Source: Levilactobacillus spicheri DSM 15429
GTDB lineage: Bacteria > Bacillota > Bacilli > Lactobacillales > Lactobacillaceae
Reading direction: 5' to 3'
Assembly: GCF_001435095.1 (NCBI RefSeq)
Contig: NZ_AZFC01000003.1
Location: 62,001 to 126,000 of the forward strand
Length of the DNA: 64,000 nt
Positions within the stretch are counted from its first letter, which is position 1, and every line of letters starts with the position of its first letter. The position numbers and the translations under genes were made by a program. Of this stretch, positions 1 to 8,745 are shown piece by piece. The notes beneath the pieces are model-generated. The model searched no databases, was not told the origin of the DNA, and saw nothing but the letters and a program-made list of their open reading frames with translations.

Positions 1-50
1 ATTGCGGGCTTCATCCTGATCCTGGCAACTTGCGAGTAACCGCGCAATAG

Positions 51-79
51 TTGCAATCCCGCGGTACTTGTAGTAAAGT
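51..79 (+). promoter_or_regulatory. Candidate promoter of the rimP-nusA-infB operon
   Basis: TTGCAA at 51-56 and TAAAGT at 74-79 are separated by 17 bases, a fair match to a housekeeping sigma promoter. Transcription would start near 86, upstream of the terminator-like hairpin at 110-137. Bases 1-50 hold no gene end that I can recognise. Confidence 0.4.
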
Positions 80-109
80 TAAGAATGTAGTTAAACTCGT
101 TTTTTAAAT

Positions 110-137
110 GAGTGAGCAGTCAATGCTCACTCTTTTT
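110..137 (+). terminator. Intrinsic terminator or attenuator in front of rimP
   Basis: Nine-base stem GAGTGAGCA/TGCTCACTC with loop GTCAA, followed by five T. It lies 14 bases before the rimP Shine-Dalgarno sequence. It either ends the upstream transcript or, if the promoter at 51-79 is real, attenuates the operon. Confidence 0.75.
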
Positions 138-166
138 AATGGAAAAATGTAGGAGGCGGAATATAT

Positions 167-640
167 TTGAGTACTGTCGTCGAGACCGTAACGAATTTGG
201 TGCAACCCATCGTCGCTCATCATCAGTTTGACCTGGTGGATGTCGAATTCGTCAAGGAAGGCAAGAGCTGGTACCTGCGGATCTATATCGATAAGCCCGG
301 AGGCATCAACATTGAAGAATGTGCTTTAGTGAGTGATGAAGTATCGGAGAAGTTAGACGCGCTCGATCCAGATCCCATTCCACAAGCGTATTTCTTGGAG
401 GTGTCGTCACCGGGTGCCGAACGGCCACTGAAGAAGCCGGAAGACTTCGACCGGGCCGTGGGCGATTACATCCACGTGTCACTCTACCAAAAGATTGGGG
501 CCAGCAAGGTTTACGAAGGAACGCTGGAAAAGCTGACCGCCGAAACCCTCTACCTGAAGGTGAACTTAAAGGGCCGGTTCAAAACGTTTGAGATTCCGCG
601 CAAGGGGATTGCCCAAGCTCGGCTAGCCATCAAGTTCTAA
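167..640 (+). CDS. rimP: Ribosome maturation factor RimP
   Basis: RimP is needed for late maturation of the 30S subunit. The 157-residue product has the usual family length. It has an N-terminal alpha/beta domain (about 1-85) with the conserved stretch around [13 protein letters not shown] near residues 84-96, and a C-terminal SH3-like domain. The start is a TTG 9-11 bases after AGGAGG (151-156); no ATG fits better. It is the first gene of the classic rimP-nusA-ylxR-ylxQ-infB-rbfA operon, 21 bases before nusA. Assignment rests on family sequence and on gene order. Confidence 0.95.
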   Translation: MSTVVETVTNLVQPIVAHHQFDLVDVEFVKEGKSWYLRIYIDKPGGINIEECALVSDEVSEKLDALDPDPIPQAYFLEVSSPGAERPLKKPEDFDRAVGDYIHVSLYQKIGASKVYEGTLEKLTAETLYLKVNLKGRFKTFEIPRKGIAQARLAIKF

Positions 641-661
641 AGTTAAGGAGCGAAAGACAAC

Positions 662-1933
662 ATGAGTAAAGAATTACTAGGTGCCCTCGACGTCTTAGAG
701 ACCGAGAAGGGAATCAAAAAAGAAGTGATCATCGAGGCCTTGGAAGCCGCGTTGGTTTCGGCTTACAAGCGAAACTACGATCAAGCCCAAAACGTGGAGG
801 TCACTTTCGACCAACGCAAGGGTGACATCCACGTCTTCGCCGTCAAGAAGGTCGTTGACCAAGTCTACGACTCACGGCTGGAAGTGGGCTTAGACGACGC
901 TTTAGCCATCAACAAGGGCTACGAACTGGGCGATGACATCAAGTTTGAGGTCACCCCGAAGAACTTTGGCCGGATCGCCGCGCAAACGGCCAAGCAGGTC
1001 ATCATGCAACGGGTTCGGGAAGCCGAACGGACCAACATCTACGATCAATACAGCCAGTACGAAAACGAAATCGTGACCGGTGAAGTTGAACGGCAGGATT
1101 CCCGGTTCGTTTACGTGAACCTGGGCAAGGTCGAGGCCGTCATGGGTCGTCAAGACCAGATGCCCAACGAGACCTACCGGATTCACGACCGCATCAAGGT
1201 CTACGTGACCCGGGTCGAGAACGCCACCAAGGGTCCTCAGGTTTTCGTGAGTCGGACGGCCGCCGACCTGTTAAAGCGGTTGTTTGAACAAGAAGTGCCG
1301 GAAATCTACGACGGGACCGTCGAGATCATGGCAATCGCGCGTGAAGCGGGTGACCGGGCCAAGGTCGCGGTTCGCTCGAACAACCCCGACATCGATCCCG
1401 TGGGAACCAGTGTGGGTCCCCGGGGACAACGGGTCCAGACCATCGTGAACGAACTCGGTGGTGAAAACATGGACATCGTGGAATGGACCGACGATGAAGC
1501 GAAGTTTATCGCCAACGCGTTGAACCCCGCCGAAGTGTTGGACGTCATCTTTGACCCAAACAACGAACGCGCCTGTGAAGTGGTCGTGCCCGATTACCAG
1601 TTGTCGTTAGCGATTGGGAAGCGGGGGCAAAACGCCCGCTTGGCCGCTAAGTTGACGGGCTACAAGATTGATATTAAATCAGAATCTGAAGCATCTGCTA
1701 TAATGGAAGCAGATCAAGCTGCTGCGGACGCCACGGCGGAAGCTGACACCTCAGCGCCAGCCCCGGCTGACGACGAGGCATCGGTCAGCGAGCCGGCCCC
1801 GGACGTGACCCCGACATCGACGGATGATGGGGATGTGGACGACACGACCGACGCACCCACGTCAACGGATGACGTGGCATCTGCTGACCCAACGTCAGCG
1901 GCGGCTGATACGGATGATCAGTCAGCCGACTAG
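662..1933 (+). CDS. nusA: Transcription termination/antitermination factor NusA
   Basis: NusA binds RNA polymerase and nascent RNA and modulates pausing and termination. Of 423 residues, an N-terminal polymerase-binding domain covers about 1-125, an S1 domain about 135-200, and two KH domains about 225-345 (the second ends with GKRGQNARLAAKLTG). From about residue 345 there is an 80-residue tail of Asp, Glu, Ala, Thr, Ser and Pro with no Lys or Arg. That makes the protein about 50 residues longer than the Bacillus subtilis form. The ATG follows a GGAGCG site. Confidence 0.96.
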   Translation: MSKELLGALDVLETEKGIKKEVIIEALEAALVSAYKRNYDQAQNVEVTFDQRKGDIHVFAVKKVVDQVYDSRLEVGLDDALAINKGYELGDDIKFEVTPKNFGRIAAQTAKQVIMQRVREAERTNIYDQYSQYENEIVTGEVERQDSRFVYVNLGKVEAVMGRQDQMPNETYRIHDRIKVYVTRVENATKGPQVFVSRTAADLLKRLFEQEVPEIYDGTVEIMAIAREAGDRAKVAVRSNNPDIDPVGTSVGPRGQRVQTIVNELGGENMDIVEWTDDEAKFIANALNPAEVLDVIFDPNNERACEVVVPDYQLSLAIGKRGQNARLAAKLTGYKIDIKSESEASAIMEADQAAADATAEADTSAPAPADDEASVSEPAPDVTPTSTDDGDVDDTTDAPTSTDDVASADPTSAAADTDDQSAD

Positions 1934-1959
1934 GCGACCGTTAAAGGAGGTTTCACGGC

Positions 1960-2256
1960 ATGAAACAGCGTAAGATCCCGATGCGTAAAGATATCGTAAC
2001 GGGAGAGATGGCCCCGAAGAAGCAGTTGGTGCGGGTCGTTCGGAATCAAGACCAAGAGGTCAGCATTGACCCCACGGGGAAGATGTCGGGACGGGGCGCC
2101 TACATTGCCTTGGACGTGGCCATTGCCAAGCGGGCCAAGCAAGAACGGACCTTTGACCACGTGTTCAGCGTGAAGATCGATGATCAGTTCTACGATGACC
2201 TGATTGCGTATGTGGATCACCAACAGGCTCGACGGGAATTATTCGACCATGACTAA
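1960..2256 (+). CDS. ylxR: YlxR/RnpM family RNA-binding protein
   Basis: Small basic protein of 98 residues with the family signature KISMRKDIVTGE-like start and the SGRGAYI loop near residues 44-50. YlxR of Bacillus subtilis has been described as an RNase P modulator (RnpM); transfer of that role here is inference from family and from the conserved place between nusA and ylxQ. AAAGGAGG at 1944-1951 gives strong initiation. It overlaps the next gene by 8 bases, which suggests translational coupling. Confidence 0.9.
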   Translation: MKQRKIPMRKDIVTGEMAPKKQLVRVVRNQDQEVSIDPTGKMSGRGAYIALDVAIAKRAKQERTFDHVFSVKIDDQFYDDLIAYVDHQQARRELFDHD

Positions 2257-2554
2257 TTCACAACGAGCCTTACAGTTATTAGGATTGGTCCGGCGCGCAG
2301 GGAAACTTGTGACCGGCGAATCCTTCGTACTGGGCGCCATCCGGGACGGATCAGCCAAGTTGGTCTTGCTAGCCAGTGACACGGGCGCTAGCAGCCAGAA
2401 GCAGTTCCGGGACAAGGCCGCCAGTTACGGGGTTCCATTGAACGAAGCATTTACTAAAGACCAGTTGAGTACGGCCATTGGGTCCGCACGCACGGTTATA
2501 GCCATCACCGATCCGGGATTCGTCCGGAAGTTACAACAATTGCTTGCTGATTAG
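2249..2554 (+). CDS. ylxQ: L7Ae/L30e-like RNA-binding protein YlxQ
   Basis: 101-residue member of the ribosomal L7Ae/L30e family, which bind kink-turn RNA. Visible family features are the start SQRALQLLGLVRRAGKLVTGE and the central KLVLLASDTG strand. The frame is open further upstream, but the ATG at 2249, inside the end of ylxR, gives the family's normal N-terminus. The exact cellular role of YlxQ is not settled. The gene sits between ylxR and infB as in most Firmicutes. Confidence 0.9.
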   Translation: MTNSQRALQLLGLVRRAGKLVTGESFVLGAIRDGSAKLVLLASDTGASSQKQFRDKAASYGVPLNEAFTKDQLSTAIGSARTVIAITDPGFVRKLQQLLAD

Positions 2555-2599
2555 CCCTGACGTTCTCGCGATCGATGTGATTTTAAGGAGAGTGAAGAT

Positions 2600-4984
2600 A
2601 TGGGGAAAAAGCGAATTTACGAACTTGCTAAAGAAATTAACGTCTCCAGTAAACAACTTATCGCGAAGGCCGAGGAAAAGGGCTTTCCGGTAAAAAATCA
2701 TATGTCAACGCTCGGCGAGAACGAAGAACGTCAGCTACGGGCCGCTTTTAAGCCCAAGGCCGCTCATCAGTCAACGCAAGCGACCGGTCATGCACACCGG
2801 TCGACGACCACGGCCCGTGGTGGTCAATCGACGGGGAAGCCCGTCCAACGGTCTACGGACCGCGCGGCGCACGCCTCAGCTAAGCCACAACAAAAACAGG
2901 CGGCTCGGCCGGCCCAACAGAACCAGGGTCAACAGAGCAACCGAACAACCAGTAACGCGCAACACAATAAAAATAATGGCCAGACCGGAGCGCAACACGG
3001 GACGCACAACTCCGGCACCGGCAGATTTGGTGGAAGCTTGAATAATAATACAAACAATAATAACGGCCGTCGGGGCGGCAGCAGCAATGGCCGCGGTGGA
3101 CGGAATAACCGGAACAACCGCAATAACCGACGTCGTAACAACAATAATAACCGCTACAAGAAGAACCAACGAATCAAAGACACGAACCAACATAAGGGCG
3201 CGCCAGAACGGAAGAACAAGGCGTTACCAGAAACGTTGGTCTACACGGACGGCATGAACGCCCAAGACTTGGCGAAGTTACTTCACCGCTCATCGGCGGA
3301 AATCGTCAAGAAGCTCTTTATGCTCGGGGTCATGGTCAACCAAAACCAGTCCCTGGATAAGGACACGATTGAGATCTTAGCCTCCGATTACGGCATTGCC
3401 GCGAAGGAAAAGGTCCAAGTCGACGTTTCCGATATCGACAAGGCCTTCGATGCCGAGATGGCCAACACCAAGCACCTGGTAACGCGGGCTCCCGTTGTGA
3501 CCATCATGGGCCACGTTGACCACGGGAAGACGACCCTGTTGGACCACTTACGGCACTCCCACATTACGGCGGGTGAAGCTGGTGGGATCACCCAAGCCAT
3601 TGGGGCTTATCAAGTCCACTACAATGACAAGCTGATCACCTTCCTGGATACGCCAGGACACGCAGCCTTCACCGAGATGCGGGCCCGTGGGGCGGAAATC
3701 ACCGACATCACGATCCTGGTCGTGGCGGCGGACGATGGTGTGATGCCGCAAACGATTGAAGCCATTCACCATGCGAAGGCGGCTGGTACGCCGATCATCG
3801 TGGCGGTCAACAAGATCGATAAGCCGGGTGCGAACCCGAACCACGTGATGGAACAGTTGACGGAATACGAACTGATTCCGGAAGACTGGGGTGGCGACAC
3901 CATCTTCGTGAACATTTCCGCGAAGTTTGGCAAGAACATCGATGAGTTGCTCGACATGATCTTACTGCAGTCCGAAGTCATGGAATTAAAGGCCAACCCG
4001 GATCAAAACGGGGCCGGTTCCGTGATTGAAGCCCGGTTGGATCAGGGGAAGGGCTCCGTTGCGACCTTACTGGTCCAACAAGGGACCTTACACGTCGGCG
4101 ATCCAATAGTGGTCGGCAATACCTTCGGTCGGGTCCGGACGATGACCAACGAACGGGGTCGCGCCATTAAGAGCGCCGTACCAGCAACGCCCGTTGAGAT
4201 TACCGGGTTGAACGATGTTCCCGAAGCCGGGGACCGGTTCGTGGTCTTTGACGACGAAAAGACGGCCCGGGCCGCTGGTGAAGAACGGGCCAAGGAAGCC
4301 TTGGTCAAGGAACGCCAGAATACCAGTCACGTGACGCTCGACAACCTGTTCGACTCCCTTAAGGAAGGCGAAATGAAGGAAGTCGACGTCATCATCAAGG
4401 CGGACGTTCAAGGGTCCGTTGAGGCCCTGGTCGGCAGCTTGAAGAAGATCGAAGTTTCCGGTGTCCGGGTCAACATTATTCACTCGGCCGTTGGGGCCAT
4501 CAACGAAAGTGATGTGACCTTGGCCGAAGCCTCGAACGCCATCATCATTGGGTTCAACGTGCGGCCAACGCCACAAGCCCGGTCGCAAGCCGACAGTGAC
4601 AAGGTCGACATCCGGTTGCACAACGTCATCTACAACGCCATCGATGAAATCGAAGCGGCGATGAAGGGGATGCTGGAACCAACCTACGAAGAACAAGTGA
4701 TTGGTCAAGTCGAAGTTCGGCAGATCTATCACGCTTCGAAGGTCGGCACGATTGCCGGTGGGATGGTCACCGATGGCAAGATTACGTCCGACAGTGACGT
4801 CCGGTTGATTCGTGACGGCGTCGTGATCTATCAAGGCAAGCTGGGAAGCTTGAAGCGGTTCAAGGACGACGTGAAGGAAGTTAAGCAGGGTTACGAACTT
4901 GGATTTACGATTGAAAACTACAACGACATCAAGGTTGATGACGTGGTTGAAGCGTACGTCATGAAGGAAGTTCCTGTTAAATAA
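2600..4984 (+). CDS. infB: Translation initiation factor IF-2
   Basis: GTPase that brings initiator tRNA to the 30S subunit. 794 residues: an N-terminal IF2N motif (about 1-50), a long low-complexity linker (about 55-200) rich in Gln, then Asn, Arg and Gly, a second IF2N domain (about 210-265), and the G domain from about 297 with GHVDHGKT (G1, about 303), DTPGH (G3, about 350) and NKID (G4, about 404). Domains II, III and IV follow. The linker includes Asn runs near residues 150-195. The ATG follows AAGGAGAG. No key GTPase residue is missing. Confidence 0.97.
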   Translation: MGKKRIYELAKEINVSSKQLIAKAEEKGFPVKNHMSTLGENEERQLRAAFKPKAAHQSTQATGHAHRSTTTARGGQSTGKPVQRSTDRAAHASAKPQQKQAARPAQQNQGQQSNRTTSNAQHNKNNGQTGAQHGTHNSGTGRFGGSLNNNTNNNNGRRGGSSNGRGGRNNRNNRNNRRRNNNNNRYKKNQRIKDTNQHKGAPERKNKALPETLVYTDGMNAQDLAKLLHRSSAEIVKKLFMLGVMVNQNQSLDKDTIEILASDYGIAAKEKVQVDVSDIDKAFDAEMANTKHLVTRAPVVTIMGHVDHGKTTLLDHLRHSHITAGEAGGITQAIGAYQVHYNDKLITFLDTPGHAAFTEMRARGAEITDITILVVAADDGVMPQTIEAIHHAKAAGTPIIVAVNKIDKPGANPNHVMEQLTEYELIPEDWGGDTIFVNISAKFGKNIDELLDMILLQSEVMELKANPDQNGAGSVIEARLDQGKGSVATLLVQQGTLHVGDPIVVGNTFGRVRTMTNERGRAIKSAVPATPVEITGLNDVPEAGDRFVVFDDEKTARAAGEERAKEALVKERQNTSHVTLDNLFDSLKEGEMKEVDVIIKADVQGSVEALVGSLKKIEVSGVRVNIIHSAVGAINESDVTLAEASNAIIIGFNVRPTPQARSQADSDKVDIRLHNVIYNAIDEIEAAMKGMLEPTYEEQVIGQVEVRQIYHASKVGTIAGGMVTDGKITSDSDVRLIRDGVVIYQGKLGSLKRFKDDVKEVKQGYELGFTIENYNDIKVDDVVEAYVMKEVPVK

Positions 4985-5005
4985 AGGACGGAGGCACAAC
5001 GTAAA

Positions 5006-5359
5006 ATGGCACAATATCGAGTTGGTCGCTTGGAACAAGAGATCCAGCGGGAAGTTACGGACATCCTGTTAAAGCGGGTCCGTGATCCACGCGTCGAAGG
5101 CGTTACCGTTACGGGTGTGGAAGTAACTGGTGACTTGCAAGAAGCCACGATTTACTACAGTATTCTGTCGGACAAGGCGTCCTCTGCCGAGAAGACGGCG
5201 CAAGGACTGAAGAAGGCCACGGGTCTGATTCGTTCCGAGCTGGGTTCGCGGTTGAGCATCTACAAGACGCCGGAACTGACTTTCGAACAGGATAAATCCG
5301 TTCAATACGGTAGCCGGATCGATGAACTATTGAATGATCTCCATCACCAAGAAAAGTAA
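5006..5359 (+). CDS. rbfA: Ribosome-binding factor A
   Basis: Single KH-domain protein of 117 residues that helps 16S rRNA 5' end maturation in the 30S subunit. Typical features are the start YRVGRLEQEIQREV, the RDPRV motif near residue 30 and the C-terminal KSVQYGSRIDELL segment. It follows infB by 21 bases with a GGACGGAGG site, and is the last gene before the hairpin at 5377-5418, consistent with the end of the rimP operon. Confidence 0.95.
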   Translation: MAQYRVGRLEQEIQREVTDILLKRVRDPRVEGVTVTGVEVTGDLQEATIYYSILSDKASSAEKTAQGLKKATGLIRSELGSRLSIYKTPELTFEQDKSVQYGSRIDELLNDLHHQEK

Positions 5360-5376
5360 GGGTGCACGGAGTTGAA

Positions 5377-5418
5377 GGGACGCTGGCCCGCGTTTTGGGG
5401 GTCGGGCGTCCTTTTTTT
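5377..5418 (+). terminator. Terminator between rbfA and truB
   Basis: GGACGC (5378-5383) pairs with GCGTCC (5406-5411), followed by seven T. The stem is short relative to its GC-rich loop, so some read-through into truB is possible. Confidence 0.6.
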
Positions 5419-5438
5419 GAAATGGGAGGAAACCAACG

Positions 5439-6350
5439 ATGAACGGAATTATTCCGCTGTATAAGCCCCGGGGCGTGACCAGCTTCGACTGTATCGCGAA
5501 GTTGCGACACATCCTGCAGACCAAAAAGGTCGGGCATAGTGGGACCCTGGATCCCAGCGTGGACGGGGTCCTGCCCATCTGTATCGGACCGGCGACCAAG
5601 GTCGTGCCCTACCTGATGGCTTCCGGTAAGGTCTACCGGGGAACGGTGACCCTGGGCTTTGCCACGACGACCGAGGACCTGGACGGCGAGGTGGTCGACC
5701 GGCAAGCGCTGACGGCACCCTTTAGCGCGGCCGATTTACAAGCCGCTGCCGCGACCCTGACGGGGACCATCCAGCAAACGCCGCCGATGTACTCGGCAGT
5801 CAAGGTCCACGGGCGCAAACTCTACGAATACGCACGGGCGGGCGAGACCGTCGAACGGCCGACCCGTACCGTGACGGTCCACGACTTTGCCCTGCAGGGA
5901 GCGGGGACCTTTGACGCGACCGCGGGGACCCAGACCGTGGACTTCGAGATCAGCTGTTCGAAGGGGACCTATGTGCGGACCCTCGCCGTCGACCTGGGAC
6001 GCCACCTGGGGGTTCCGGCCGTGATGGCGTCCTTGACGCGGTTGAAGAGCGGGGGGTTCACCCTGGACCAGACGGTGACGTTGGACCAGGTCGCCGTGGC
6101 CAAGGACCAAGGGACCTTAGACCAGGTCTTGCGGCCCATCGACTACGCCTTGCGGGACTACCCACAGGTGGCGTTGACGGAACGGGTCTGGAAATTGGTC
6201 AAAAATGGAGTCTGGTTGACCCCCGACGAGGTCGCCGATCACACCGAACCCGTTTTGGCCCTGCGCTTCAATGACGAGACGAAGTGTCTCTACCAGTGGT
6301 CGGAGCAGAAACACGCGTATAAACCGCTGAAAATGTTTACGGTCAACTAA
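5439..6350 (+). CDS. truB: tRNA pseudouridine(55) synthase TruB
   Basis: Makes pseudouridine 55 in the T-loop of tRNAs. 303 residues, normal for the family. The catalytic aspartate is Asp38 in HSGTLDPSVDG. The motif with YSAVKVHGRKLYEYAR follows near residue 112, and the SCSKGTYVRTLAVDLG stretch lies at about residues 170-185. GGGAGGA at 5424-5430 supports the ATG. ribF follows after 18 bases, the usual truB-ribF pair. Confidence 0.96.
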   Translation: MNGIIPLYKPRGVTSFDCIAKLRHILQTKKVGHSGTLDPSVDGVLPICIGPATKVVPYLMASGKVYRGTVTLGFATTTEDLDGEVVDRQALTAPFSAADLQAAAATLTGTIQQTPPMYSAVKVHGRKLYEYARAGETVERPTRTVTVHDFALQGAGTFDATAGTQTVDFEISCSKGTYVRTLAVDLGRHLGVPAVMASLTRLKSGGFTLDQTVTLDQVAVAKDQGTLDQVLRPIDYALRDYPQVALTERVWKLVKNGVWLTPDEVADHTEPVLALRFNDETKCLYQWSEQKHAYKPLKMFTVN

Positions 6351-6368
6351 CGTAAGGAGACGTGACAG

Positions 6369-7322
6369 ATGGAAGTTATTCGAATACATCATCCGCTCGA
6401 TACCCGGCAGATCCCGAAGGACCCGGTCGTATTGGCCATGGGATTCTTCGACGGCGTGCACCGGGGCCATCAGGCGGTGATCAAACGCGCTAAGGCGTTG
6501 GCCCGGGCGCAGGGCGTTAAGTTAGCCGTCCTGACGTACGACCATCATCCGGCGCTGGTCTACCGGCCCTTGACGGCCGATGACCGCAAGTACCTGAGTA
6601 CGCCCCAGCGCAAGCTCCAGCAGTTGGAGCGGTTGGGGGTCGACCGGGTCTTTCTGGTGACCTATACGGGCGACTTTGCGGCCCAGACGCCCCAGGAGTT
6701 CGTGGACCATTACCTGGTCGCCTTTCATACGACGACCGCGGTGGCGGGCTTCGATCACACATACGGGCCCAAGGACATCGCGACGATGGCGCGGCTGCCC
6801 GAATATGCCCGCAGCCGCTTCAAGGTCGTGACGGTGCCCGAGGAGACGGCGACCACGGCGAAGATCAGTTCGACCCGGATTCGGCAGGCGATGAAGGCCG
6901 GGCAGATCGACACCGTCAACGACCTGCTGGGGTATACCTACCGCAGCAGTGGCCTGGTGGTGCACGGCGAGGCCCGGGGACGGACAATCGGGTACCCGAC
7001 GGCCAACGTTTTAGCTCCCGAAAATGAATGGGTGCCGGGAATTGGCATCTATACGGCCCGGCTCAAGGTCGGGGCCATCTGGTACCCGGGGATGGTCTCC
7101 GTGGGGCGTAACGTGACCTTTGGGGACGACCGGCCCATCACGGTCGAGATGAACCTGTTGGACTATCACGGGAACCTGTACGGCGAACCGGTCGAGGTAG
7201 AATGGCACCACCGGTTACGCGGCGAGGTCAAGTTCGCCGATGCCGATGAACTGGTCGCCCAGCTAAAAAAGGACGAGGCCGCCACGCGAACGTACTTCAC
7301 GCAGCTGGCCCAACGGGAATAA
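6369..7322 (+). CDS. ribF: Bifunctional riboflavin kinase / FAD synthetase
   Basis: Converts riboflavin to FMN and FMN to FAD. 317 residues. The N-terminal nucleotidyltransferase domain carries GFFDGVHRGHQ (about 22-32) and the STRIRQAM motif near residue 170. The C-terminal flavokinase domain carries GRTIGYPTANV (about 203-213) and the catalytic-region sequence VEMNLLDYHGNLYG (about 260-273). The start has an AAGGAGACG site. It is co-transcribed with truB by spacing. Confidence 0.96.
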   Translation: MEVIRIHHPLDTRQIPKDPVVLAMGFFDGVHRGHQAVIKRAKALARAQGVKLAVLTYDHHPALVYRPLTADDRKYLSTPQRKLQQLERLGVDRVFLVTYTGDFAAQTPQEFVDHYLVAFHTTTAVAGFDHTYGPKDIATMARLPEYARSRFKVVTVPEETATTAKISSTRIRQAMKAGQIDTVNDLLGYTYRSSGLVVHGEARGRTIGYPTANVLAPENEWVPGIGIYTARLKVGAIWYPGMVSVGRNVTFGDDRPITVEMNLLDYHGNLYGEPVEVEWHHRLRGEVKFADADELVAQLKKDEAATRTYFTQLAQRE

Positions 7323-7351
7323 TGATCAAGTCAGTGCGTTAACGGACGGGT

Positions 7352-7382
7352 GGCTGACGGGGGGGTGTAGCCCTCGTCAGCC
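7352..7382 (+). terminator. GC-rich hairpin downstream of ribF
   Basis: GGCTGACG(G)GGG pairs with CCC(T)CGTCAGCC. Only a weak T run (CGTTTTGG) follows a few bases later, so this is a probable but imperfect terminator for truB-ribF. Confidence 0.55.
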
Positions 7383-7426
7383 CCGTGATGCCCGTTTTGG
7401 TACTACCTATTCAAAGAGACTCATGG

Positions 7427-7453
7427 GGGGTCGTGACGTTGGTCACGGCCCCT
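7427..7453 (+). other. Second hairpin in the ribF-hrcA gap
   Basis: GGGGTCGTGAC/GTCACGGCCCC with loop GTTG, followed by TTTAATG. It may be a back-up terminator for ribF. The remaining gap up to the hrcA promoter shows nothing else that I recognise. Confidence 0.45.
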
Positions 7454-7559
7454 TTAATGTGAGCGAATCATGGCAGTCCAGTTGACCGTCATTGGCAGGC
7501 CCCAATCAGGTCATCTTTACGGGGCCAAATGACCGGAATATCCCTTGACAAAAACTTTT

Positions 7560-7586
7560 TTAGCACTTACCCTGCCGGATTGCTAA
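7560..7586 (+). promoter_or_regulatory. Upstream CIRCE operator (one mismatch)
   Basis: TTAGCACTT-N9-GATTGCTAA, against the CIRCE consensus TTAGCACTC-N9-GAGTGCTAA. It starts 9 bases after TTGACA (7545-7550), so HrcA bound here would cover that promoter. Confidence 0.8.
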
Positions 7587-7603
7587 ATTTCTTGCCAGAT
7601 TTC

Positions 7604-7632
7604 TTGACTTAAAAACCGGGTTTTGCTACATT
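7604..7632 (+). promoter_or_regulatory. Heat-shock operon promoter
   Basis: TTGACT at 7604-7609 and TACATT at 7627-7632 are spaced by 17 bases. The proximal CIRCE begins 11 bases after the -10, over the expected transcription start. TTGACA at 7545-7550 may be a second promoter. Confidence 0.65.
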
Positions 7633-7643
7633 ATATATGTGTC

Positions 7644-7670
7644 TTAGCACTTAGTAAGTTTGAGTGCTAA
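7644..7670 (+). promoter_or_regulatory. Proximal CIRCE operator of the hrcA operon
   Basis: TTAGCACTT-AGTAAGTTT-GAGTGCTAA: an inverted repeat with the canonical 9-base spacer and 17 of 18 arm bases matching consensus. It is the binding site of HrcA, encoded immediately downstream, giving autoregulation. Confidence 0.95.
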
Positions 7671-7686
7671 AAAAGGGGTGATTGTG

Positions 7687-8724
7687 ATGCTGTCAGAAAG
7701 ACAGATGATGATTCTGCGAGCCGTTGTCCGTGATTTCACTAACAGTGGTGTTCCAGTGGGATCCAAGGCACTAGCTAAGCAGTTACCCATCCACGTGAGC
7801 TCAGCGACCATTCGGAATGAGATGGCGGCGCTGGAGGAGCAGGGCTTGATTCGAAAGACGCATTCGTCGTCCGGACGGGTCCCGTCGGTGGAAGGTTACC
7901 GGTATTACGTTGATCATTTGGTCAAGCCGGATCCGTTGCGGCCGAACGACCTGAACATGATTCAGTCCTCGTTGGGCGGCGACTTCCACAAAATCGACGA
8001 GATCATTTCCCAGTCGGCTACGATTCTTTCCAACCTGACCAGCTACACGGCGTTTACGTTGAAGCCGGAACTGAAGGACAGTCGCTTGAGCGGCTTCCGG
8101 TTGGTTCCGCTGGGTCGTCGTCAGGTGATGGCGATTCTGGTAACGGATAGTGGCGACGTGGAGAACCAAACGTTTGACGTGACCGAGGCGGTAACGGGCG
8201 AACAACTCGAAGCCGTCGTTCGCCTGATCAACGATCAATTGGTCGGGTTAACGCTACCGGAGGTTCTCAAGAAGCTGCAGACGGACATTCCGGTCAAGAT
8301 TGCCAGTTATCTCCAGAGTCCGGAAGGGTTCCTGGATATCTTCGGCAACGTCTTGACCAAGGCAGCTCAGGAACGCTTCTACGTTGGTGGGCGACTCAAC
8401 CTGCTGAACTTTTCGGAAGATCATGACGTGGACTCCCTCAAGTCGTTGTATTCGTTGATCGATAAGACCGACGACATTGCCGACGTCTTGGGGCAACCAC
8501 GGGATAACATCTCCGTTCAAATTGGTAACGAAATGACCAATGACGCTCTGCGGAATTATAGCTTGATTACCGCAACGTACGACGTTGATCAACACGGTCG
8601 CGGGATGATTGCTATCCTGGGGCCGACGCGAATGCCATATTCTCGGATGATCGGGTTGTTAGGCGCGTTTCGAGAGGAACTCGCCAAGAAACTGCTCGAT
8701 TATTATCGCTACTATGACGAGTAA
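7687..8724 (+). CDS. hrcA: Heat-inducible transcription repressor HrcA
   Basis: Represses the class I heat-shock operon by binding CIRCE. 345 residues: an N-terminal winged helix with the SSATIRNEMAALE recognition region (about 40-52), then a GAF-like domain and a C-terminal dimerisation part. The frame is open back to 7660, but that would start inside the CIRCE element. The ATG at 7687 follows AAAGGGGTG with 7-base spacing and gives the family N-terminus LSERQMMILRAVV. It leads grpE-dnaK-dnaJ. Confidence 0.96.
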   Translation: MLSERQMMILRAVVRDFTNSGVPVGSKALAKQLPIHVSSATIRNEMAALEEQGLIRKTHSSSGRVPSVEGYRYYVDHLVKPDPLRPNDLNMIQSSLGGDFHKIDEIISQSATILSNLTSYTAFTLKPELKDSRLSGFRLVPLGRRQVMAILVTDSGDVENQTFDVTEAVTGEQLEAVVRLINDQLVGLTLPEVLKKLQTDIPVKIASYLQSPEGFLDIFGNVLTKAAQERFYVGGRLNLLNFSEDHDVDSLKSLYSLIDKTDDIADVLGQPRDNISVQIGNEMTNDALRNYSLITATYDVDQHGRGMIAILGPTRMPYSRMIGLLGAFREELAKKLLDYYRYYDE

Positions 8725-8745
8725 CAGAAAGGAAGGGGTTCAATC

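Noticed and set aside
1-50. Possible polC 3' end, expected upstream of rimP
   Set aside because: The short frames that end here (one reading IAGFILILATCE) do not resemble a PolC C-terminus, so no gene is assigned.
2204-2248. Upstream extension of ylxQ
   Set aside because: The added 15 residues overlap ylxR in another frame and are not part of the L7Ae family; ATG 2249 gives the normal length.
4088-5038. Long minus-strand open frame opposite infB
   Set aside because: It is the mirror of a GC-rich gene with biased codons; no ribosome binding site or family motif. The same holds for the long antisense frames opposite lepA (18352-19206), rel (25835-26575) and glyS (50396-51223).
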